64,000 bases of DNA from an uncultured Bacteroidales bacterium (GCA_902776955.1 CACYSG010000001.1:62001-126000), one strand, 5' to 3'; positions 42,322 through 52,506 are shown, counted from the stretch's first letter. Notes: a model not told the origin generated them from the sequence alone. Translations and numbers: made by a program.

Positions 42322-43575
42322 TCACTGCTTGGGCGTGACGTGTTCCCAGAGGTAGAGTTTGTCGCTGGGTCGGATTTTCTCGGGTACGGCGATGGAGAAG
42401 TGTTCGCCCTTGATGGTCTTTTCCACCGGTTTGAGGTCCACGCGTATTTCCTCGATGGTCAAAGGGATGGCGCCCGTCGTGGGGCCGATAATCCAGGCCT
42501 CGTCGCCCACGTGGAGTTCGCCGGCCTCCATGAGGAACTCGGCGACGCCCAGTTTGCTGTAATAGCGGATGCCCTTGGCGACATATTTTTTGACTCTGGT
42601 GGCGCTAGAGCCGTATTTGGCCGACCACTCGCCCAGTCGCTGGCCCATATAGTAGCCGTCCCAGAAGCCACGGTTGAAGACCTTCGCCAGTCGTTCGTTC
42701 CATTCGTTGATGCGCTCCTCGTCGCCGTAGGTGCCGTCACAGATGGCCTGCAGCGCCTCGTCATAGCAGCCGACGACGGTGCGCACGTATTCCGGTCCGC
42801 GTGCGCGGCCCTCGATCTTGAACACGGTCACGCCGGCATCCACCATCTTGTTGAGGAAGTGAATGGTCTTCAAGTCTTTGGGCGACATGATGTATTTGTT
42901 CTCGATGGTCAGTTCGTCGCCGTTCACCAGGTCGGTGACCAGGTAGCCGCGACGGCAGATTTGGCGGCATGCGCCGCGGTTGGCGCTGGTATTCTCCTGG
43001 TGCAGGCTCATGTAGCACTTGCCCGAGACCGCCATGCACAAGGCGCCGTGGCAGAACATCTCGAGCCTGACGCGGTCACCGTGTGGGCCGCGGATGTCGT
43101 TTTGCTCGATGAAACCACTGATTTTCTTGACCTGTTCCAGGTTGAGTTCGCGGGCGAGCACCATGACGTCGGCCCACTGGCTGTAATAGCGCACGGCCTC
43201 GCTGTTGCTCACGTTGACCTGGGTCGAGATGTGCACCTCCACGCCGATGGAGCGGGCAAACATGATGGTTGCCATGTCGCTGGCGATGATGGCGCTCACC
43301 TGGGCATCACGGGCAGCCGTGACGATCTGCTTCATGTAGTCCATGTCCTCGTCATAGACGATGGTGTTGACCGTCAAGTAACTCTTCATGTCGTGCTCGT
43401 GGCACCACTGGGCGATGGTGCGCAGGTCCTCGAGCGTGAAGTTGACGCTGGAGCGGGAGCGCATGTTCAGGCCCTCGATACCGAAGTAGATGGCGTCGGC
43501 GCCCCCCTGCTGGGCGGCATACAGTGATTCCCAAGAGCCCACAGGGGCCATGATTTCAAAATCAGATCGATTCAT
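42322..43575 (-). CDS. U32 family protein (TrhP/YegQ-like)
   Basis: The product is 417 residues. It opens with EIMAPVGSWESLYAAQQGGADAIYFG, the classical U32 TIM-barrel start. The four cysteines proposed to hold a cluster lie in EMFCHGALCMAVSGKCY and GACRQICRRGY (about 175-210). KIEGRARGPEYVRTVV follows. Members called collagenase-like peptidases are now linked to tRNA 5-hydroxyuridine synthesis (TrhP), which I consider more likely than proteolysis. Stops about 65 bases from the PKD gene and begins about 70 bases after mutS in the same direction. Confidence 0.9.
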   Translation of the reverse strand: MNRSDFEIMAPVGSWESLYAAQQGGADAIYFGIEGLNMRSRSSVNFTLEDLRTIAQWCHEHDMKSYLTVNTIVYDEDMDYMKQIVTAARDAQVSAIIASDMATIMFARSIGVEVHISTQVNVSNSEAVRYYSQWADVMVLARELNLEQVKKISGFIEQNDIRGPHGDRVRLEMFCHGALCMAVSGKCYMSLHQENTSANRGACRQICRRGYLVTDLVNGDELTIENKYIMSPKDLKTIHFLNKMVDAGVTVFKIEGRARGPEYVRTVVGCYDEALQAICDGTYGDEERINEWNERLAKVFNRGFWDGYYMGQRLGEWSAKYGSSATRVKKYVAKGIRYYSKLGVAEFLMEAGELHVGDEAWIIGPTTGAIPLTIEEIRVDLKPVEKTIKGEHFSIAVPEKIRPSDKLYLWEHVTPKQ

Positions 43576-43587
43576 TGTTATCAGTTT

Positions 43588-43640
43588 CTAAGGTCTTTAA
43601 AGTCTTTAAGGACTTTAAGGTCCCTAAAGACCTTTAGGAC
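43588..43640. repeat. Iterated AAGGTCTTTAAAGTC words before U32
   Basis: TCTAAGGTCTTTAAAGTCTT, GGACTTTAAGG and CTAAAGACCTTTAGG are stacked in about 50 bases, including self-complementary parts. It shares vocabulary with 30661-30724. It is the gap between mutS and the U32 gene. Confidence 0.78.
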
Positions 43641-43645
43641 TGTAG

Positions 43646-46276
43646 TTATCGTTCTTTTTTGCCGGTGAGGATGCCCTTGATGTCGTGGAGTTTGTTGAGG
43701 GCCTCGATGGGCGTGAGGTTGTTGATGTCGATGGTGAGGATCTCGTCGCGGATTTGGGTCAGGACGGGGTCGTCGAGCTGGAAGATGGAGAGCTGGTAGC
43801 CCGAACGGCTGCTGGCCACGTCGCCGAGGTCCTTGGTGACGGTATTGCCGCCCTGGCTGTTGGCCTCGAGTTGCTTGAGCACCTCGTCGGCGCGCTTGAC
43901 GATGCTGGGCGGCATGCCCGCGAGTTTGGCCACGTGGATACCGAAGCTGTGTTCGCTGCCCCCCTTGACCAGCTGGCGCACGAAGACCACCTTGCCGTTG
44001 ATTTCCTTGACGCTGACGTTGTAGTTCACGATGCGCTTGAAGGATTTCTCCATCTCGTTCAACTCGTGGTAATGGGTGGCAAACAGGGTCTTGGGACGGG
44101 TGGCGTGTTCGTGGATGTGCTCGACGATGCTCCATGCGATGGAGATGCCGTCGTAGGTGCTTGTGCCGCGTCCCAGCTCGTCGAACAGGATGAGGCTGCG
44201 CTGGCTCATGTTATTGAGGATGGCTGCGGCCTCGGTCATCTCGACCATGAAGGTGGACTCGCCGAGCGAGATGTTGTCGCTGGCGCCCACGCGGGTGAAA
44301 ATCTTGTCCACCACGCCGATGCGTGCTTGCTCGGCGGGGACGAAGCTGCCCATCTGTGCCATGAGGGTGATGAGCGCCGTCTGTCGCAGCAGTGCCGACT
44401 TACCCGCCATGTTGGGGCCGGTGATAATCATGATTTGCTGCTCGTCGTTGCTCAGGCGGATGCTGTTGGGCACATAGGTCTCGCCCGGGGGCAGCTGGCA
44501 CTCGATGACCGGGTGGCGTCCCATGGCGATGTCGATGTCCAGGCTGTCGTCGAGCACGGGGCGGTTGTAGCGGTTCTCCATCGCCACGCGCGTGAGGGCG
44601 TTGAGGCAGTCGAGCTGGGCGATGATGGCGCTGTCGCTCTGTATGGCGGGGATATACTCGGTCACGGCGGTCACCAGTTCGTTGAACAGACGGGTTTCGA
44701 TGATGAGGATTTTCTCCTCGGCCCCCAGGATTTTCTCCTCGTATTCCTTGAGTTCCTGGGTCACATAGCGCTCGGCGTTGACCAGCGTCTGCTTGCGTAT
44801 CCACTCGGGCGGCACCTTGTCCTTGTGGGTGTTGCGCACCTCGATGTAGTAGCCGAACACGTTGTTGTAGGCAATCTTCAGGCTGGGGATGCCCGTCTGG
44901 TCGCTCAGCGAGCGCTGCATCGCCACCAGGTAGTCCTTGCCGCTGGTGGAGATGTCTCGCAGTTCGTCGAGCTGCTCGTCCACGCCGCGGCGGATGATGT
45001 TGCCGCGGTTGGTCTGATTGGGGGCGTCGGGGTTGATTTCGCGCTCGATGCGATCACGGATGAGGGCGCAGGGATTGAGCCGTTCGCCCAGGCTGTGCAG
45101 CACGTCGCACGCCGCCTCTTGGCAGTAGCGCTTGATGGGCTCGATGGCCTGCAGTGCGCTCTTGAGCTGGACCAGTTCGCGCGGCGTGATGCGTCCCACG
45201 GCGGCCTTGGACGTGAGTCGTTCCAGGTCACCGATGAGTTCCAGGCGCTCCTTGATGAGGTCTCGCCCCTCGGGGTCGCGCATGAAGTGCTCGATGACGT
45301 CCAGACGCCGGTTGGCGGCCTTCACGTCCTGCAAGGGGAACAGCACCCATCGGCGAATCATGCGTCCACCCATCGGCGAGATGGTGCGGTCGATGACATC
45401 AAGCAGCGACTTGCCGTCGTCGCTCATGGGCGCCACCAGCTCCAAGTTGCGGATGGTGAACTTGTCCAGGCGGACGTAGCGCTCGGCCTCGATGCGCGAC
45501 AGGTGGGTGATGTGTCCCAGCTGGGTGTGCTGGGTGATGTCCAGGTAGTGCAGGATGGCCCCGCTGGCGATGATGGCATTGTCCATGCTTGAGATGCCGA
45601 AGCCCTTGAGGTTCTGCGTCTCGAAATGCTTGAGCAGCCGGTCGTTGGCCGCGTCGATAGTGAATACCCAGTCCTCGAGCTCAAACGTCAGGTAGCGCGA
45701 CGAGAACGTGGCGGTGAAGCGCTGGCGGTTGCTGCGCTCGATGAGTACCTCCTTGGGCGAGAAGTTGACCAAGAGCTTGTCGACATACTCCTCGTTGCCC
45801 TCGGCCGTGAGGAACTCGCCCGTGCTGATGTCGAGGAACGACACCCCCAGCATCTTCTTGCCGAAGTGCACCGCTGCGAGCCAGTTGTTCTCCTTGCGGT
45901 CGAGCATCGTGCCGCCCACGACCACGCCTGGGGTGACGAGTTCGGTGATGCCGCGCTTGACGAGCTTCTTGGTTAGCTTGGGATCCTCGAGCTGGTCGCA
46001 GATGGCCACACGCTTGCCCGCCCGCACCAGCTTGGGCAGGTAGGTGTCCAGGGCGTGGTGGGGGAATCCCGCCATCTCGGTCGCCGCGGCAGCGCCGTTG
46101 CTGCGTCGCGTCAGGGTGATGCCCAGGATCTCGCTGGCCGTGACGGCATCCTGCAGATAGGTTTCATAGAAGTCGCCCACACGGAACAGCAGTATCGCGT
46201 CGGGATGCTTTGCTTTCATCGCGACAAACTGCTTCATCATCGGCGTATTCAACGGGTCCTTTGCCATCTTGCTCAT
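43646..46276 (-). CDS. mutS: DNA mismatch repair protein MutS
   Basis: The product is 876 residues. The N-terminal mismatch-binding domain carries the Phe-x-Glu motif as FRVGDFYET near 31-39. Connector and lever regions lead to the ABC ATPase with Walker [16 protein letters not shown] near 620, Walker [21 protein letters not shown], and the C-terminal [12 protein letters not shown]. MutS dimers recognise mispairs and recruit MutL. Start [12 protein letters not shown] fits. The divergent gap to tyrS is filled with tandem repeats. Confidence 0.97.
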   Translation of the reverse strand: MSKMAKDPLNTPMMKQFVAMKAKHPDAILLFRVGDFYETYLQDAVTASEILGITLTRRSNGAAAATEMAGFPHHALDTYLPKLVRAGKRVAICDQLEDPKLTKKLVKRGITELVTPGVVVGGTMLDRKENNWLAAVHFGKKMLGVSFLDISTGEFLTAEGNEEYVDKLLVNFSPKEVLIERSNRQRFTATFSSRYLTFELEDWVFTIDAANDRLLKHFETQNLKGFGISSMDNAIIASGAILHYLDITQHTQLGHITHLSRIEAERYVRLDKFTIRNLELVAPMSDDGKSLLDVIDRTISPMGGRMIRRWVLFPLQDVKAANRRLDVIEHFMRDPEGRDLIKERLELIGDLERLTSKAAVGRITPRELVQLKSALQAIEPIKRYCQEAACDVLHSLGERLNPCALIRDRIEREINPDAPNQTNRGNIIRRGVDEQLDELRDISTSGKDYLVAMQRSLSDQTGIPSLKIAYNNVFGYYIEVRNTHKDKVPPEWIRKQTLVNAERYVTQELKEYEEKILGAEEKILIIETRLFNELVTAVTEYIPAIQSDSAIIAQLDCLNALTRVAMENRYNRPVLDDSLDIDIAMGRHPVIECQLPPGETYVPNSIRLSNDEQQIMIITGPNMAGKSALLRQTALITLMAQMGSFVPAEQARIGVVDKIFTRVGASDNISLGESTFMVEMTEAAAILNNMSQRSLILFDELGRGTSTYDGISIAWSIVEHIHEHATRPKTLFATHYHELNEMEKSFKRIVNYNVSVKEINGKVVFVRQLVKGGSEHSFGIHVAKLAGMPPSIVKRADEVLKQLEANSQGGNTVTKDLGDVASSRSGYQLSIFQLDDPVLTQIRDEILTIDINNLTPIEALNKLHDIKGILTGKKER

Positions 46277-46339
46277 TGTTTAAATTCCAACTTGCAAATT
46301 TACCACTTTTTCTAGAAACGGCAACGACAAGGCGGGAAA

Positions 46340-46880
46340 GTTTCAAACAACGGGACGGATATAACGGAGAAAACGGATATAACGGAGGGACGGAGGGAGG
46401 CGGGGGCGGAGACGGCGACGGCGGCAGAGCCGCCGCCCACGGGACAGCCGGGGCGGCGTAGCGGTGGGGACGGGACGGCGGTGGGGACAGCGATGGCATC
46501 GCTGTGTACTGGACAGTTGTCACAGGGGGGACGGGGGACGGATATAACGGAGAAAACGGATATAACGGAGGGGACGGCGGCGGAGACGGCGGCAGAGCCG
46601 CCGCCCACGGGACAGCCGGGGCGGTGTAGCGGCGGGGGCGGCGTAGCGGCGGGGACAGCGATGGCATCGCTGTGTACTGGACAGTGGCCACAGGGGGGAC
46701 GGGGAACGGATATAACGGAGAAAACGGATATAACGGAGGGGAGCGGACGGCGACGGCGGCAGAGCCGCCGCCCACGGGACAGCCGGGGCGGTGTAGCGGC
46801 GGGGACGGGGCGGAGGCGGGGACGGGACAGCGATGGGGACGGCGGTGGCATCGCTGTGTACTGGACAGTGGCCACTGGGG
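46340..46880. repeat. Three tandem copies of a ~167-bp GC-rich repeat
   Basis: Each unit has ATAACGGAGAAAACGGATAT-type 9-bp words, then the hairpin GGCGGC-AGA-GCCGCC (at 46420, 46588 and 46755; periods 168 and 167), then ACAGCGATG-G-CATCGCTGT with GTGTACTGGACAG. In the third unit the palindrome is split by an insertion at about 46835-46845. The block fills most of the 742-base mutS-tyrS gap. Frames through it are repeat artefacts. Confidence 0.9.
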
Positions 46881-46964
46881 GAAAAGGGAGGGGAGGGAAG
46901 AGAGGAGGAGTTAATAAAACGGGTGATAATTGGGTGAAATGTGGGGTGGTTGATAAAATTGTTG

Positions 46965-46972
46965 TATCTTTG
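46965..46972 (+). promoter_or_regulatory. -7 element of tyrS
   Basis: TATCTTTG, 46 bases before the tyrS ATG. It lies just outside the repeat block. No consensus -33 at normal spacing. Confidence 0.55.
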
Positions 46973-47018
46973 TCGCACAAGAAGAGAAAAAACAATAATC
47001 CATATAACAAGAATAACA

Positions 47019-48311
47019 ATGAATTTTGTAGAAGAACTGAAATGGCGCGGCATGATTAATGACATCATGCCCGGTGCCGAGGAACAACTCAACAAGGAAA
47101 TGACTAGTGGCTATGTGGGCATCGACCCGACGGCCGATTCACTGCACATCGGCCACCTGGTGGGCGTGATGATGCTTAAGCACCTGCAGCGTGCGGGACA
47201 CCGTCCCATCGCCTTGATTGGCGGTGCCACGGGTATGATTGGCGACCCGTCGATGAAGTCGCAGGAGCGCAAGCTTATCGACGAGGAGACGTTGCGTCAC
47301 AATCAGGAGTGCATCCGCAAGCAGCTGGCCAAGTTCCTGGACTTTGACAGCGACGCCCCCAACCACGCCATCGTGGTGAACAACTATGACTGGATGAAGG
47401 ACTTCTCCTTCCTGAGCTTCATCCGCGACATCGGTAAGCACATCACCGTGAACTACATGATGGCCAAGGACAGCGTGAAGAAGCGTCTGGCCGCCAACGC
47501 CGACCACGGCATGTCGTTCACCGAGTTCTCCTATCAGCTGCTGCAGGGCTACGACTTCCTGTACCTGTATGAGCACGAGGGCTGCAGGCTGCAGATGGGC
47601 GGCAGCGACCAGTGGGGTAACATCACCACGGGCACCGAGCTCATTCGCCGCATCAACGGCGGTGAGGCCTACGCCATCACTTGCCCGCTCATCACCAAGA
47701 GCGACGGCACCAAGTTCGGCAAGACCGAGGGTGGCAACGTGTGGCTCGATCCCCAGCGCACCTCGCCTTACAAGTTCTACCAGTTCTGGATCAACGTGAG
47801 CGATGAGGACGCCAAGAAGTATATCAAGATCTTCACCGCCCTGCCCCAGGACGAGATTGAAGAGCTGATTGCCGAGCAGGAGAAGGATCCCGGCCTGCGT
47901 CCGCTGCAAAAGCGCCTGGCCAAGGAGATTACCACCATGGTACACAGCGCCGAGGACTATGAGATGGCTGTCGAGGCCTCACAGATCCTGTTCTCGAACA
48001 AGGCCAAGGACATCCTGCACAAGATCGACGAGCAGACGCTGCTCAACGTGTTTGAGGGTGTTCCCCAGTTTGAGGTTCCCCGCAGCGCCATCGACGAGGG
48101 CACTCCGATGATTTCGCTGTTGACCGATGTGGCTGCCGTCTTCCCCAGCAAGGGTGAGATGCGCAAGCTGACGCAAGGCGGCGGCGTGAGCATCAACAAG
48201 GAGAAGCTCGCCGACCCGAACATGCCCGCCAGCGCCGACTTGCTGCTCAACGGCAAGTACATCCTGGCCCAGAAGGGCAAGAAGAACTACTTCCTGCTCC
48301 TCGTGAAGTGA
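47019..48311 (+). CDS. tyrS: Tyrosyl-tRNA synthetase
   Basis: Start [12 protein letters not shown] at 47019, after the promoter; the longer frame begins inside the upstream region. About 430 residues. The Rossmann catalytic domain has the HIGH motif as SLHIGHLVG near residue 45, tyrosine-binding [10 protein letters not shown] and the KMSKS position as [10 protein letters not shown]-terminal S4-like domain (about 365-430) binds tRNA. Charges tRNA-Tyr. Confidence 0.96.
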   Translation: MNFVEELKWRGMINDIMPGAEEQLNKEMTSGYVGIDPTADSLHIGHLVGVMMLKHLQRAGHRPIALIGGATGMIGDPSMKSQERKLIDEETLRHNQECIRKQLAKFLDFDSDAPNHAIVVNNYDWMKDFSFLSFIRDIGKHITVNYMMAKDSVKKRLAANADHGMSFTEFSYQLLQGYDFLYLYEHEGCRLQMGGSDQWGNITTGTELIRRINGGEAYAITCPLITKSDGTKFGKTEGGNVWLDPQRTSPYKFYQFWINVSDEDAKKYIKIFTALPQDEIEELIAEQEKDPGLRPLQKRLAKEITTMVHSAEDYEMAVEASQILFSNKAKDILHKIDEQTLLNVFEGVPQFEVPRSAIDEGTPMISLLTDVAAVFPSKGEMRKLTQGGGVSINKEKLADPNMPASADLLLNGKYILAQKGKKNYFLLLVK

Positions 48312-48316
48312 TGAAC

Positions 48317-48410
48317 ACGGCTGTGTCATCATTGCGTTAAAACAAGGTATTGCAAAACTTTTCCCGCGCGTAGCGCTATAATTACCGAGTCGCAATGATG
48401 GCACAGCCGT
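48317..48410. repeat. 20-bp inverted repeat after tyrS
   Basis: ACGGCTGTGTCATCATTGCG (48317-48336) matches the reverse complement of 48391-48410 at 19 of 20 positions, spacer 54 bases. It starts 6 bases after the tyrS stop, so may end its transcription or stabilise the mRNA. Confidence 0.7.
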
Positions 48411-48488
48411 TTCTCTATACTACCCAAAAAGACAAATACATAACCAAATAACCGGGATAAAAGCCCTTAATATTAACCAACTAAATTT

Positions 48489-49124
48489 ATGACTTTTATG
48501 GAACGAAATCAAATGACAGACAAAGAATTGCAGGTGATTCTTGACTACTTCAAGCAGTTTCAAATCAGGCTCAATGAAATGAACATCGATGACCTCATGC
48601 TGAAACTCAAGGAGAACAGGCTCACCGACAAAGAAAAGGCAAAGATTGACGAGGATTTTGCCACGATGAGGCATCTGCCGGAGTTCCAGGAGCCGATTGC
48701 CAAACCCTTTACACGTGGTGATGGCGTCTTCACCGATGAAGAAATCGCCGCCATCATTGCTGCTGCCAATACGCCGATGAATGCCGACCCTGTCCTGACC
48801 CAGCCAGAGATTGACGCCATCGTTGACGCCATGACGAAAAAACTGCGTGATATAAAGGCCACAGGACCTGTTCTCACCCAGGAAGAGATTGACGCCATCG
48901 TCGGTGATTTGGCAGGAAAGCTGCGTGTGACGGAACCTGTCCTGAGTCAGGAAGAGATTGACGCCATCGTTGAGGCCATGACGAAAAAACTGCGTGAATC
49001 CCAGCGTCCGGCTCTCACCGAGAAGCAGATCGACTATATCATCCAGATAACACGTGATAAACAATGGTGGGAGATGTCCAAGGCTGAGCAGAAAGAGATT
49101 CTGGGGAACATTCCATTCCTGTAA
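48489..49124 (+). CDS. Protein built of FliM-N-like EIDAI repeats
   Basis: The product is 211 residues; no signal or membrane helix. The helical N-terminus (to about 70) is followed by repeats starting near 80, 102, 128, 151 and 175, each of the form PVLTQEEIDAIVxxMTKKLR. The core L-[ST]-Q-x-E-I-D-A-I resembles the CheY-binding N-terminal peptide of flagellar FliM (LSQDEIDAL), which normally occurs once per protein. Nothing flagellar is present here. The C-terminus (ITRDKQWWEMSKAEQKEIL) looks like a small helical cap. DNA of the middle repeats is also similar, suggesting recent duplication. Function unknown. Confidence 0.8.
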   Translation: MTFMERNQMTDKELQVILDYFKQFQIRLNEMNIDDLMLKLKENRLTDKEKAKIDEDFATMRHLPEFQEPIAKPFTRGDGVFTDEEIAAIIAAANTPMNADPVLTQPEIDAIVDAMTKKLRDIKATGPVLTQEEIDAIVGDLAGKLRVTEPVLSQEEIDAIVEAMTKKLRESQRPALTEKQIDYIIQITRDKQWWEMSKAEQKEILGNIPFL

Positions 49125-49149
49125 TCACAAAAAAATCCTGCCAAAAAGG

Positions 49150-49178
49150 TTGCAAATCAAAAAAAAGCAGTAATTTTG
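49150..49178 (+). promoter_or_regulatory. Promoter of tRNA-Gln
   Basis: TTG (49150-49152), 18 bases, TAATTTTG (49171-49178). The following CACCGCATTT is shared with the tRNA-Asn promoter. Confidence 0.72.
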
Positions 49179-49220
49179 CACCGCATTTGGGGCGGCATGC
49201 CGCTCGAGTGACATAAGGAT

Positions 49221-49294
49221 TGCCTTGTAGTGTAATGGTAACACAACGGTTTTTGGTGCCGCATTTCCTGGTTCGAGTCCGGGCAAGGCAACCA
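49221..49294 (+). tRNA. tRNA-Gln (TTG)
   Basis: Acceptor TGCCTTG/CAAGGCA with encoded ACCA end; D arm and T arm (CCTGG-TTCGAGT-CCGGG) are complete. Anticodon loop TTTTGGT gives TTG. Confidence 0.9.
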
Positions 49295-49370
49295 TAAGAG
49301 AGAAGTGAGTTGGACAAATGTCCAGCTCACTTTTTTGGTATATTTTTGGTATATAATGAGATGGTCTTGC

Positions 49371-49402
49371 TTGTGGAAAAGTGAAAAAAGGAGTATATTT
49401 GC
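49371..49402 (+). promoter_or_regulatory. Promoter of BspA-like gene 1
   Basis: TTG (49371-49373) plus TATATTTG (49394-49401), spacer 20. The same promoter and about 90-base leader precede genes 2 and 3. The leader holds a weak hairpin at 49425-49446 and a five-codon MKKYY frame at 49454-49471. Confidence 0.78.
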
Positions 49403-49490
49403 GCATTGTTCATTAACCTTAGGTGGCTTGCCTGTGGGAGTGAGTCAACACGAATGAAAAAGTATTATTAACCAATTAATATTTATAGCT

Positions 49491-52268
49491 ATGAAACATC
49501 CTAACTTTTTAATCAAAGCGGCGCTCGTGGTGGCGTGCCTGCTGTACACGATGAGCGCGATGTCCCAGGAGGCCTATGTGTGCTTCACTCCCGAGGACTC
49601 GACGATGACGTTCTACTATGACAACTTGAGGAGTACACGTCCGGGGACGACCTATAACGCCTATACCGACGGCAACAAGCCCCGCTGGTACTATGATGGA
49701 TTTAACCTGAAAACGGCGAGGGTAGTATTCGACCCGTCATTTGCCGATGCCCGTCCCACAAGAACCGGTCAGTGGTTTTCCGACTTTAAGAATCTGAAAA
49801 CCATTACTGGCATGGAATACTTGAACATGTCTCAGGTGAATTACGTTGGCTGGATGTTCTGTTACTGCAATAAGTTGGAGAGCATAGACTTGAGCCATTT
49901 CAACACCTCGAATGTGACCTCATTGAACCGACTATTTTATGGCTGCGAGAGTTTGAGGAGCATCGACTTGAGCAATTTCAATACCGAGAACGTTACCGAT
50001 ATGGGTTACTTGTTCTGTGGTTGCAAGAAATTGGAGAGTATTGACCTGAGCCCGTTGAACACCGAGAATGTGACTGATATGCAAGCTATGTTCTCAAGCT
50101 GTGAGAGTCTGACGAGTATTGACCTGAGGCCGCTGAACACCGCTAATGTGACAAATATGGAGGCTATGTTCTCATTCTGCAAAGGTTTGACGAGTATTGA
50201 CCTGAGGCCGCTGAACACCGCTAAGGTGAAAAACATGTCTCGCTTGTTGAGTAGCTGCACGCAATTGTTAAGTGCTGACTTGAGTCCGTTGAACACATCT
50301 GCGGTGACTGACATGAGTAGCCTGTTTCATGGGTCCACAAGTTTGCAGAGCGTTAACCTGAGCAACCTCAACACGGGCAACCTGACAAACATGCATGGCA
50401 TGTTTTATAATTGCGAGAAGTTGACCAGCATCGACCTGAGCAGCTTTAACACCTCGAACGTGACACTAATGTACGAAATGTTCTATATGTGCAAAAGTCT
50501 GGAAAGCCTGGATGTGAGCACCTTCAACACTTCGAACGTGACAAGTATGTATCAAATGTTCGCTAACTGCGACAAGCTGAAAAACCTTAATGTGGCTAAT
50601 TTTGATACGGGAAATGTGATAAGCATGAGTGGAATGTTCTATTCATGCGACAGCCTGAGGACTCTGGACCTGAGCAGTTTCAATACCCAGAACGTGAAAA
50701 ACATGGTTGAAATGTTCGCCTGCTGCAATAAGTTGAGGAGCCTCGACTTGAGCCATTTCAACACCTCGAACGTGACCGACATGAGCAGAATGTTCTATAT
50801 GTGCCCTAGGATAAAGGCCCTCGACCTGAGTAACTTCAATACTCAGAACGTGACCGACATGAACAGCATGTTCGCTTTTTGCGATAGCCTGGAGAGCCTC
50901 GACGTGAGCAACTTCAATACAGGTCGCGTGAAGAATATGTATGGGATGTTCCAGAGCTGCAGAATGTTGGAAAGCTTGAACGTTAGCAGTTTTAACACCG
51001 ATAGTGTGACCAACATGAACAGCATGTTCAGCTACTGCTACAATTTGAGGAGCCTAGACCTGAGCAGTTTTCACACTCCGAATGTGATAAGCATGTACCA
51101 AATGTTCTATAACTGCTGGCGTATGAGGACCCTTGACGTGAGCAACTTCGACACCGAGAACGTAGTCAACATGTACCAAATGTTCTATGAATGCCGCTCG
51201 TTGGAGAGCCTTGACCTGAGCAGTTTCAAGACCCCGAAGGTGACCAATTTGAGTAAATTTTGCAATAACTGCTTTAGTCTGCAGAGTGTTAATATGAGCA
51301 ACTTCGACACCCGTAACGTTACCGACATGAGCAACATGTTCCATTGGTGCGATAACTTGAAGAGTATTGACCTGAGCAATTTCAATACATCGAGGGTGAA
51401 GACCATGAAATGGATGTTCTATGGGTGCGACAGTTTGGCTGTCATCAACGTGTGCAACTTCAGTAACGATAGCGTGACCGACATGAACGGTATGTTTGCC
51501 CACTGCAATTCACTGGTTTCCCTGAATATGAGCAACTTCAAGACCCCCATGGTGACCGACATGAATGAAATGTTCTATCACTGCAATAAATTGGATACCC
51601 TTGATTTGAGCAGTTTCAATACCGAGAATGTGACCAACATGAGTTACATGTTCGCTAACTGCTATGCTTTGAGAAACCTCGACTTGAGCGGTTTCAACAC
51701 GTTGAACGTGACCGACATGAACCACATGTTTGATGACTGTTACAACATGACAAGCCTCGACCTGAGCAGTTTCAACACGCCGAAGGTGACTGACATGAGT
51801 TATATGTTCTACTTTTGTGGCGGATTGTCGAGCATTAACCTGAGCAGTTTCAACACCGAAAATGTGACCGATATGAAATGCATGTTCTACTACTGCACTA
51901 GGCTGAAGACCATCTATGCAGGTAGCGAATGGAGCACGGCGGCAGTCACCAATTCCAGTTCTATGTTCGGTTCCTGCGGACAACTCGTGGGCGGCATGGG
52001 TACTACCTTCAGCAGAGACCACATCGATGCTGAATATGCGCGCTTGGACGGTGGCCCGAGCAATCCGGGTTACTTTACCGCGGTTCCGATCGATGGTGAC
52101 GTGAACGGTGACGGCCAGGTTAATGTCACTGATGCTACGTTGCTGATTAGCGCTTTGCTCAATGACGACCTGGGTAGCATCCTCGAGGCCAATGCTGACC
52201 TGAACGGGGATGGCGTGATCAATATTACCGATGCGACGCTGCTGATTGCGGCGGTGCTCAATAACTGA
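49491..52268 (+). CDS. BspA-like leucine-rich repeat surface protein 1
   Basis: The product is 925 residues. A signal peptide (MKHPNFLIKAALVVACLLYT...) and an N-terminal region of about 100 residues shared by all three copies are followed by about thirty repeats of 23-24 residues. The repeats follow FNTSNVTDMSRMFYxCxxLxSLDLSx, the DUF285/BspA-type leucine-rich repeat. The C-terminal dockerin-like pair is GDVNGDGQVNVTDATLLISA and a second DLNGDGVINITDATLLIAAV. BspA-type proteins of oral anaerobes bind fibronectin and host cells, so adhesion is inferred. Own promoter and terminator. Confidence 0.92.
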   Translation: MKHPNFLIKAALVVACLLYTMSAMSQEAYVCFTPEDSTMTFYYDNLRSTRPGTTYNAYTDGNKPRWYYDGFNLKTARVVFDPSFADARPTRTGQWFSDFKNLKTITGMEYLNMSQVNYVGWMFCYCNKLESIDLSHFNTSNVTSLNRLFYGCESLRSIDLSNFNTENVTDMGYLFCGCKKLESIDLSPLNTENVTDMQAMFSSCESLTSIDLRPLNTANVTNMEAMFSFCKGLTSIDLRPLNTAKVKNMSRLLSSCTQLLSADLSPLNTSAVTDMSSLFHGSTSLQSVNLSNLNTGNLTNMHGMFYNCEKLTSIDLSSFNTSNVTLMYEMFYMCKSLESLDVSTFNTSNVTSMYQMFANCDKLKNLNVANFDTGNVISMSGMFYSCDSLRTLDLSSFNTQNVKNMVEMFACCNKLRSLDLSHFNTSNVTDMSRMFYMCPRIKALDLSNFNTQNVTDMNSMFAFCDSLESLDVSNFNTGRVKNMYGMFQSCRMLESLNVSSFNTDSVTNMNSMFSYCYNLRSLDLSSFHTPNVISMYQMFYNCWRMRTLDVSNFDTENVVNMYQMFYECRSLESLDLSSFKTPKVTNLSKFCNNCFSLQSVNMSNFDTRNVTDMSNMFHWCDNLKSIDLSNFNTSRVKTMKWMFYGCDSLAVINVCNFSNDSVTDMNGMFAHCNSLVSLNMSNFKTPMVTDMNEMFYHCNKLDTLDLSSFNTENVTNMSYMFANCYALRNLDLSGFNTLNVTDMNHMFDDCYNMTSLDLSSFNTPKVTDMSYMFYFCGGLSSINLSSFNTENVTDMKCMFYYCTRLKTIYAGSEWSTAAVTNSSSMFGSCGQLVGGMGTTFSRDHIDAEYARLDGGPSNPGYFTAVPIDGDVNGDGQVNVTDATLLISALLNDDLGSILEANADLNGDGVINITDATLLIAAVLNN

Positions 52269-52288
52269 GGCGTCGCGAGATAGCGACC

Positions 52289-52350
52289 GGGGGGCGGTTC
52301 TCCTGTCCGAAAAATGCAAGCATTTTTCATTCAGGAGCCGTCCCCTTTTT
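52289..52350 (+). terminator. Terminator of BspA-like gene 1
   Basis: A GGGGCGGTTCTCCTG arm pairs with a CAGGAGCCGTCCCC arm and is followed by T5. The loop carries an extra hairpin GAAAAATGC-AA-GCATTTTTC absent from the terminators of genes 2 and 3. Confidence 0.85.
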
Positions 52351-52375
52351 GCTGGTGGGGGTGGCTGCTGGAGAA

Positions 52376-52476
52376 GCCATCGCCGAGATCGGCGACGGCT
52401 GGAGGTGGCTGGGATCGGCGACGGCTGGGGGTGGCGATGGCTGGGATTGGGGGTGGCTGGGGGGTGGATTTGTCAC
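52376..52476. repeat. GCCGAGATCGGCGACGG hairpin words after BspA-like 1
   Basis: TCGCCGA-GA-TCGGCGA with following ACGGCTGGGGGTGGC is repeated here and after genes 2 (55310-55340) and 3 (58444-58572). It fills the gap between terminator and next promoter; no gene is there. Confidence 0.75.
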
Positions 52477-52506
52477 TTTTTTTATACAAAGAAGAGGTGG
52501 TCATGC

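Noticed and set aside
46340..46880. CRISPR array between mutS and tyrS
   Set aside because: The 167-bp periods and lack of unique spacers, together with absence of cas genes, do not fit.
48489..49124. Flagellar switch protein FliM
   Set aside because: Only the short EIDAI core is shared; the middle and C-terminal FliM domains are absent and nothing flagellar is nearby.
49429..49451. Riboswitch-like covarying hairpin in the BspA leaders
   Set aside because: The three copies do not show clean compensatory changes (C-A and T-C mismatches appear), so only a weak hairpin is noted.
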